Part shown: piece by piece, positions 59,159-64,000 of the stretch
How the letters are laid out: each line of letters starts with the position of its first letter
Position numbering within the stretch: position 1 is the first letter of the stretch
Assembly (NCBI RefSeq): GCF_900100655.1
Contig: NZ_FNCE01000001.1
Location: 1-64,000 of the forward strand
DNA from: Limimonas halophila
Lineage (GTDB): Bacteria > Pseudomonadota > Alphaproteobacteria > Kiloniellales > Rhodovibrionaceae
Direction: 5' to 3'
Length of the DNA stretch: 64,000 nucleotides
The notes under the pieces: generated by a model
Told to the model about the DNA's origin: nothing
Database searches by the model: none
Seen by the model: only the letters and a program-made list of their open reading frames with translations
Translations under genes and position numbers: made by a program

Positions 59159-60454
59159 TCAGCGTAGCGCGTAGCCCACGGGCACGACCAGCCGAAAGCG
59201 CTCGCGCGTCATGCTGTCGGGAAAGGCGGGGAAGGGCGCGGCCTGGCGCACCATGCGCCGGGCCGCGCGGTCCAGCACGCCGTGGCCGGAGCCGGACACG
59301 ATCTCCAGGCTCAGCAGCTCGCCGTCGCGGGCGATCTCGAAGGCGATCTTGACCGTGCCCTCCAGCTCGCGCCGCCGGGCGGTGCGCGGGTAGGTCTTGT
59401 TCGCCAGGAGCCGCTGCTGGAGCGTGCCCAGGTAGCTGTCCGGCGCGCCGCCGCCCGGACCGCCGCTCGACGCCCCTTGCCGGCCCGAGCCGGCGGACTG
59501 ACCGGACCCGCCGCTCGTGGTCGATGGCGCGCTGCCCTGCTCGCCAGTGGTCTCGGCGGCCGTATCGCCCTCGGCGGGTGCGCTGGTGGCCGTTTGCGTC
59601 TCCGGCCGCTCGACCGGCTCGGTGGCCTGTTCTGCCGGCTCGGGGGTGGTGGCGGTTTCGGGCTCGGCGTCGGCGGCCTCGACGCGCTCCGGCGGTTCGG
59701 CGGTGGTTTGCTCGGGCTTCGCGGTCGGGGCCTCGGGCGCCGCGTCCGCCGTTTCGGCTGTCGGCGTGTCGGGGCGGCTGGGCTTCGTGGTGGGGGCGTC
59801 GGGCACGGAGGCCGTGGCCGTCGTGGTGGTTGGTTCCACCGTGCTGGCGGTTTCGGCGGGTTCGGCGGTCTCGACGGTTTCGGCTGTTTGCGCCTGCTGC
59901 GCGGCTTCGGGCGCGACCGCGTCCGCCGGGGCGGCCTCGGGCGTCTCGACCGCCGGAGCGGCCTCGGCCGTCTCGACCGTCGTCGTTTCGGTGGGCTGAG
60001 CCGTGTCCACGGTTGCCGCCGTGTCGGCGGATGGTTGCGCCGTTTCCGGTTGCACAGCCTCGGCCGTGGCCGTTTCCGGCTCGACGGCCTGCGCGGTTTC
60101 CACGGTTTCCGTGGGCGTGCTGGTCGTCGACGGCGCCTGCGTCTCGGCCGTGTCCGCCGTCTCGACGGGCTCGGCGGTTTCCGCCTGCGCGGCGTTGGCC
60201 GCGTCCGTCGGCCCGACGGCCTTCGCCGTCTGCGGCGCGGACTCGACCGCGTCCGCCACGGCCGCATCGGCCGCCGGCGCGGCGCTGGCGCTCGCGGGGC
60301 CGCTGCCCACCGAGATCGTGGCGCCGCCGCCACCGCCGCCCGGCGAGGGCATTTGCGGCGCGCGGTTGGCCCACGCGACGATCGCCGCCGCGGCGGCGTG
60401 CAACAGCAGTGCCCCGCCGGCGGCGGCGGCGAGATGCCGGGTCCGCAAACGCAT
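59159..60454 (-). CDS. tonB: TonB energy-transducing protein with low-complexity linker
   Basis: A 431-residue protein. An N-terminal membrane anchor (about residues 10-29) is followed by a long low-complexity linker (about 45-340) rich in Glu, Thr, Ala and Pro with recurring ETA/VET words, in place of the usual Pro-Lys/Pro-Glu repeats. The C-terminal TonB domain (about 345-431) begins 'YLGTLQQRLLANKTYPRTAR' and contains 'LEGTVKIAFEIARDGEL'. It carries proton-motive energy to outer-membrane receptors. Last gene of the exbB-exbD-exbD-tonB run. Confidence 0.9.
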   Translation of the reverse strand: MRLRTRHLAAAAGGALLLHAAAAAIVAWANRAPQMPSPGGGGGGATISVGSGPASASAAPAADAAVADAVESAPQTAKAVGPTDAANAAQAETAEPVETADTAETQAPSTTSTPTETVETAQAVEPETATAEAVQPETAQPSADTAATVDTAQPTETTTVETAEAAPAVETPEAAPADAVAPEAAQQAQTAETVETAEPAETASTVEPTTTTATASVPDAPTTKPSRPDTPTAETADAAPEAPTAKPEQTTAEPPERVEAADAEPETATTPEPAEQATEPVERPETQTATSAPAEGDTAAETTGEQGSAPSTTSGGSGQSAGSGRQGASSGGPGGGAPDSYLGTLQQRLLANKTYPRTARRRELEGTVKIAFEIARDGELLSLEIVSGSGHGVLDRAARRMVRQAAPFPAFPDSMTRERFRLVVPVGYALR

Positions 60455-60457
60455 GCC

Positions 60458-60874
60458 TCAGCCCCCGCCGCGGACCGTGAGCATGTCGATACGCTCGACA
60501 CCCGCCTCGCGCAGGCGATCCATGACGGCGACCACACGGGCGGCGTCGGCGCGCGCGTCGGCCTTGAGGCGCAGGCGGCCGGTGTCGGCCCCACGCGCCT
60601 CGGCCCCACGCGCCTCGGCCACGGCGTCGGCGAGCCCGGCCAGCTTCACCGTCTGCCCGCCCACGGAAATGCGCCCGTCGGCGGCCACATAGAGCGTCGC
60701 CGGGTCCTTCGCCGGTTCACGCTCGCTGGCCGAGGACGGCGGGCTGAGCGGGAAGGGATCGCTGCGCGAGAGTTGCCCGGCCATCATGAAGAAAATCAGC
60801 AACAGGAAGACGACGTTGATGAGCGGCGTCACGTTCTCCGGGCGCTCGCGGCGTTGGGGCTGGCGCAGCTTCAT
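60458..60874 (-). CDS. exbD: ExbD-like protein 2 (Asn in place of the membrane Asp)
   Basis: A 138-residue single-pass biopolymer-transport protein. The membrane block is 'VTPLINVVFLLLIFFMMAG'; the key residue (Asp25 in E. coli ExbD) is Asn20, codon AAC at 60815-60817. A 15-bp tandem duplication at 60586-60615 adds an EARGA repeat in the periplasmic part. Its ExbD neighbour keeps the Asp, so this one may be a structural partner. Coupled to it by an ATGA overlap. Confidence 0.9.
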   Translation of the reverse strand: MKLRQPQRRERPENVTPLINVVFLLLIFFMMAGQLSRSDPFPLSPPSSASEREPAKDPATLYVAADGRISVGGQTVKLAGLADAVAEARGAEARGADTGRLRLKADARADAARVVAVMDRLREAGVERIDMLTVRGGG

Positions 60875-61302
60875 GACCCGCCCTCCGCGCGCAACAGGCG
60901 CGTGCGCTTCAGCCCCGCGGCCTCCACGAGGTCGATGACGCCCACCGCGCGCTGCAAGGACACACCCGGGCGCGGCTCGATCAGCACGCGCGGCGGTTCC
61001 GGCCGCTCGGCATAGCCGGTCAGGCGCTGGCGCAGCGTGGCCTCGTCGACGCGCCGGCCGTTCAGGTCCAGCCCGCCGCCGGGCAGCAGCCGCACGAGCA
61101 CGGCCGGGGATCCGTCGCCCCCGCCGCCGCGCTCCACCGGCGGCTCCATGGCGATGCTGCGCCAGCTCTGGAAGCTGGACGCCAGCATGAAGAAGACCAG
61201 CAGGATGAAGACGACGTCGATCAGCGGCGTCAGGCTCACGCTCGCGCGGCGGCGGCGCCTATTCCGCAGCCTGGACGGCCGGTGCTGGCTCGGGGACGGC
61301 AT
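60871..61302 (-). CDS. exbD: ExbD-like protein 1
   Basis: A 143-residue biopolymer-transport protein. A basic N-terminus leads to the membrane helix 'LTPLIDVVFILLVFFMLASS', with the proton-path Asp29 present. The C-terminal part is the periplasmic ExbD/TolR domain. The ATG lies inside the end of the exbB gene (44-base overlap), and its own stop overlaps the next exbD. Confidence 0.92.
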   Translation of the reverse strand: MPSPSQHRPSRLRNRRRRRASVSLTPLIDVVFILLVFFMLASSFQSWRSIAMEPPVERGGGGDGSPAVLVRLLPGGGLDLNGRRVDEATLRQRLTGYAERPEPPRVLIEPRPGVSLQRAVGVIDLVEAAGLKRTRLLRAEGGS

Positions 61303-61957
61303 GGGCGCTCGCCTCGGCGGTGAACACGCGGGTGATGGCGTCCTCGGCGTGGTGGGTGATGCGCTCGACCTGACGCTCCAGCCAGGTGAAGGCCATTAGC
61401 GTCGGGATCGCCACGGCCAGCCCGACGGCGGTGGTCAGCAGGGCCTCCCAGATGCCGCCGGAGAGCACGGCCGGGTCCACGCGGCTGCCCGCGGCCTCCA
61501 TCTGCTGGAATGCCTCGATCATGCCCAGCACCGTGCCCAGCAGGCCGAGCAGCGGGCTGACGGCGGCGATGATCTCCAGCACGCGCAGGTGCGAGCGCAG
61601 CTCCTCCATGAGCTGACCGGCCTCGCGCTCGATCTCCTCGCGCAGGCTCGCCCGGTCGCCCGCGCCGCCGCGAAGCCCCGCCAGCGCCCGCGCCAGGATG
61701 GGCGCGAGCGCCCCGCGCCCCGCGTTCAGGCGGTTGAGGGCGTGCGCCGTCGCCCCGCGCCGGTGGTCGTTGAGCGCCGCCTCCACCGTGCCGTCGGGGT
61801 CGGGGCGGGCGCGCCAGAGCTGGTACGCCTTGGCGAGCGTGACCGCCAGCGCGATCACCGAGAGCGCCACCAGGATCACCACCACCGGGCCGCCGGCCTG
61901 CGCCAGCGACAGCAGGGTGTCCAGGATGCCCTGGGAATCCGTCTGCATGGCTGACAT
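61259..61957 (-). CDS. exbB: ExbB/TolQ-type proton channel protein
   Basis: A 232-residue inner-membrane protein with three helices: one near the N-terminus ('VVVILVALSVIALAVTLAKA') and two in the MotA/TolQ/ExbB domain ('IIAAVSPLLGLLGTVLGMIE' and 'GGIWEALLTTAVGLAVAIPT'). It forms the channel with ExbD that drives TonB. First gene of the operon. Confidence 0.93.
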   Translation of the reverse strand: MSAMQTDSQGILDTLLSLAQAGGPVVVILVALSVIALAVTLAKAYQLWRARPDPDGTVEAALNDHRRGATAHALNRLNAGRGALAPILARALAGLRGGAGDRASLREEIEREAGQLMEELRSHLRVLEIIAAVSPLLGLLGTVLGMIEAFQQMEAAGSRVDPAVLSGGIWEALLTTAVGLAVAIPTLMAFTWLERQVERITHHAEDAITRVFTAEASAHAVPEPAPAVQAAE

Positions 61958-62001
61958 CCTCTGCTCGGCGCCGGGGGCGCCGGTCCGTTTCCCGCAGGGG
62001 C

Positions 62002-62424
62002 CTATTTCACGAAGGCCGCGTCCGTGCGCGAGCTGGTGGCCGTCAGGGCCGTGCAGTCCACCGTGGCGTCGCCCGCCGGCTGGCAGTCGCGCACGCGGTT
62101 GAGCAGGATGCGCCCGACGTCGCCGCAGGCCACACCCTGGATGTCGAACAGCTTCACCGTGGTCTTGTCCGCGCGAAGCCCTCGGGTGCGCACGGCCAGC
62201 CGCTTCGCGATCACGTCCCGGCTGTCGAAGATGACGAGGTCGAGCGTGTAGGCGTCGAAGGCGTGCCCGCTGGCGTTGTCGAACACCATGTAGGCGCGGC
62301 AGCCGCCGTCGACGGCCTCCAGCTTGTTCAGCTCCACGCCGACCTTGCCGGTTTCGGCGCTGGCGGTGCCCGCCAGCAGCCCCGCGGCGAGGCCGGTGAC
62401 GCCAATGATGTTATATCGTAACAT
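62002..62424 (-). CDS. Secreted hypothetical protein in the TonB locus
   Basis: A 140-residue protein with a signal peptide (residues 1-23, ending ASA-ET) and a small beta-rich domain containing four cysteines ('DGGCRAYMVFDN', 'GVACGDVG', 'RDCQPAG', 'VDCTAL') that may form disulfides. No named family. Position next to exbB suggests a part in the uptake system. A 6-5-6 inverted repeat ATGTTA/TAACAT (62408-62424) spans its start codon. Confidence 0.65.
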   Translation of the reverse strand: MLRYNIIGVTGLAAGLLAGTASAETGKVGVELNKLEAVDGGCRAYMVFDNASGHAFDAYTLDLVIFDSRDVIAKRLAVRTRGLRADKTTVKLFDIQGVACGDVGRILLNRVRDCQPAGDATVDCTALTATSSRTDAAFVK

Positions 62425-62726
62425 GTCGGCAGCCCTATCCCTGGTCCCGGCGTGCGTCAAGCATGCCGGGGGTGTGGTCCGTCGGATTCGATCCGTTTCC
62501 GTGCCGCTTCATCGCGGTATCGCCTTTCGACCGGCCGCGTCATCCCGCGCGCCGCTGGTGTGTTTCCAGCCCGTGTGACGATCTGTCGCTTGACGCGTCT
62601 TGCCTAACACGAAAGGTTCCAACGGTGGAAGGTTCGGGCGCTGGTTGTGTTCGGGCGCTTTCGATCCACCGGACCTGCGAATCATTCGCAACACGGGTGT
62701 CGCAAATCGGGGGACGGGGCTCAAGC
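62425..62726. promoter_or_regulatory. Divergent region with Fur-box-like site
   Basis: 302 bases between the secreted hypothetical gene and the receptor gene. It holds a 7-1-7 inverted repeat TGCGAAT-C-ATTCGCA at 62676-62690, close to the classical Fur motif (GAATCATTC core), 37 bases before the receptor start. No gene is seen. Confidence 0.6.
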
Positions 62727-64000
62727 ATGATTCAGCACACGGCATCGCGGCGGGCGCGCCGCCTGGCAGGGGTGGGCGCACTCGCCGGCGCCCTCGCGCT
62801 GCCGCACGTCGCGCCGGCGCAGACGGCGGACGGGACGGAAACCCTGGGCACGATCGCGGTCGAGGGGACGCCCATCATGGCGCCGGGGCCGGCGGAGACG
62901 CTCACGGTCGATCCCGCGGAAACCACAACCTCGGGCGTCGATTCGGCCGACCTCGTCGAACGCCAGCCCGGCTACAGCGTCAACGACAACGGCCCCATCA
63001 GCGGGCAGGTGCAGCACCGCGGCATGTTCGGGCCGCGCATGAACGTGCGCGTGGACGGCACCTACGTGAACCCGGGCGGGCCGAACTGGATGGACCCGCC
63101 GCTGCACTACGCGCCCTCGGGCCTGATCGACACGGTCGAGGCGGATCGCGGCATGGCGTCGGTGAGCACCGGCGCCGAGAGCATCGGCGGCTCGGTCAAC
63201 GCCAAGCTCAAGGAAAGCAGCTTCGCCGCCGGCGGGGAAATCCGCGTGGGCGCCGAGGTCAACGGCGAACTCCGAACGGCCGAGGATTCGGGCAGCGGCT
63301 CCGGCTTCGTCGAGGCGGCGAGCGACCGCCACCGCGTCCACGCCATGACCAGCGGCAGCACGGGCGGCGACATCGAATTCCCCGGCGGCGAGATCCAGGC
63401 CAGCGAGCACGAGCGCACCATGGTCGGCGGCGGCTACGGCGTGCGCCTGGCGCCGGGGCACGAACTGTCGTTCAACGTTCGCCACCACGAAACCGACGAC
63501 ACCGGCAACCCCGCGCTGCCGATGGACATCCGCTTCTTCGACACGAACATCCTGTCGGCCGACTACACCGGCGAAACCGGGCTCGGCACGGTGACGGCGG
63601 AACTGTCCTACTCCGACATCGACCACCAGATGGACAACGTGACGCTGCGCGCGCTCGGCAACGCCAATCCGCGCCGCGTCAACGCCCAGAGCACCGGCAT
63701 CGGCTGGTCGCTCGGCCTAGAACGCGGCATCGGTCTGGGATCGCTGAAGCTCGGCGTGGACGGCCACCTGGCCGGGCACGAGATGAACATCTTCAACCCG
63801 CGCAACGCCGCCTTCTTCGTCCAGAACTTCGAGGACATCGACCGCGACCGCTACAGCGTCTTCGGCGAGTGGGACGCCGAGGTGACGCGCGACCTGAACG
63901 TCGAGCTGGGCGCGCGTGTGACGCAGGTGGAGATGGACGCCAGCCGCGTCGCCACGGGCAGCGCCCCGGGCGCGCCGCCGGTGCAGCGGCTGGTGGACGA
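62727..64000 (+). CDS. TonB-dependent outer-membrane receptor (3' end cut off)
   Basis: At least 424 residues, running off the window end without a stop. A signal peptide (residues 1-32, ending APA-QT) is followed by a plug domain with 'ISGQVQHRGMFGPRMNVRVD' and 'GLIDTVEADRGMASVSTGAE', then the start of a 22-strand barrel ('FNVRHHETDDTG', 'SVFGEWDAEV'). Such receptors import siderophores, haem or metals using TonB-ExbB-ExbD, whose genes lie adjacent and divergent. The upstream Fur-like box suggests iron control; substrate unknown. Confidence 0.93.
   Translation, partial: MIQHTASRRARRLAGVGALAGALALPHVAPAQTADGTETLGTIAVEGTPIMAPGPAETLTVDPAETTTSGVDSADLVERQPGYSVNDNGPISGQVQHRGMFGPRMNVRVDGTYVNPGGPNWMDPPLHYAPSGLIDTVEADRGMASVSTGAESIGGSVNAKLKESSFAAGGEIRVGAEVNGELRTAEDSGSGSGFVEAASDRHRVHAMTSGSTGGDIEFPGGEIQASEHERTMVGGGYGVRLAPGHELSFNVRHHETDDTGNPALPMDIRFFDTNILSADYTGETGLGTVTAELSYSDIDHQMDNVTLRALGNANPRRVNAQSTGIGWSLGLERGIGLGSLKLGVDGHLAGHEMNIFNPRNAAFFVQNFEDIDRDRYSVFGEWDAEVTRDLNVELGARVTQVEMDASRVATGSAPGAPPVQRLVD

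Overview
The window is a very GC-rich, gene-dense stretch of an alphaproteobacterial chromosome. Markers of this are the TrcR (DUF1013) and DUF1192 genes, the split b/b' F0 subunits in an atpI-atpB-atpE-atpF'-atpF operon, the glyQ-glyS-ppdK cluster, MdoH, phasin and YceI. The gene set and order fit the Rhodospirillales best. Many proteins are acid-rich and there is a betaine/choline-type binding protein, so a salt-adapted organism is possible; both points are inference. No tRNA, rRNA, CRISPR array, prophage or insertion sequence was seen. The right-hand gene is cut by the window end.

Layout. 1-9.4 kb: DUF1192, quinone oxidoreductase, trcR, a short-chain dehydrogenase, a chemoreceptor, a secreted rhodanese, and methylmalonyl-CoA mutase divergent from a homocysteine methyltransferase. 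9.4-12.5 kb: ghrA-like reductase, then a translationally coupled CheY / CheC / PAS-GGDEF signalling trio. 12.5-16.5 kb: polyprenyl diphosphate synthase, DUF2007, an N6-adenine methyltransferase, an S49 peptidase and small membrane proteins. 16.6-22.4 kb: glyQ, glyS, ppdK. 22.6-29.4 kb: PAS histidine kinase, ilvE, MarR, CsaA, phasin, TetR, proC. 29.5-41.3 kb: AsmA/YhdP-like protein, glnE-bcp, a dual-OB protein, an osmoprotectant-type binding protein, mdoH, YceI. 41.5-50.9 kb: F0 ATP synthase operon, smc, DsbA-like protein, DUF721/DciA-like protein, mutY, membrane hydrolase. 50.9-55.8 kb: an RND efflux pair under a PadR regulator with an obvious operator. 56-58 kb: trxB and LysR. 58.2-58.5 kb: a likely structured small RNA. 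59-64 kb: a TonB-ExbB-ExbD-ExbD energy-transduction operon next to a divergent TonB-dependent receptor with a Fur-box-like site.

How the parts work together. Most of the window is core metabolism and cell biology: translation, the proton motor of ATP synthase, chromosome segregation, DNA repair, nitrogen control and osmoregulation. The less ordinary parts are the CheY-CheC-diguanylate cyclase module, the two-ExbD TonB system in which one ExbD has Asn in place of the key membrane Asp, an RND permease lacking two canonical proton-relay residues, the unassigned small RNA at about 58.2-58.45 kb, and several palindromic repeats and operators.
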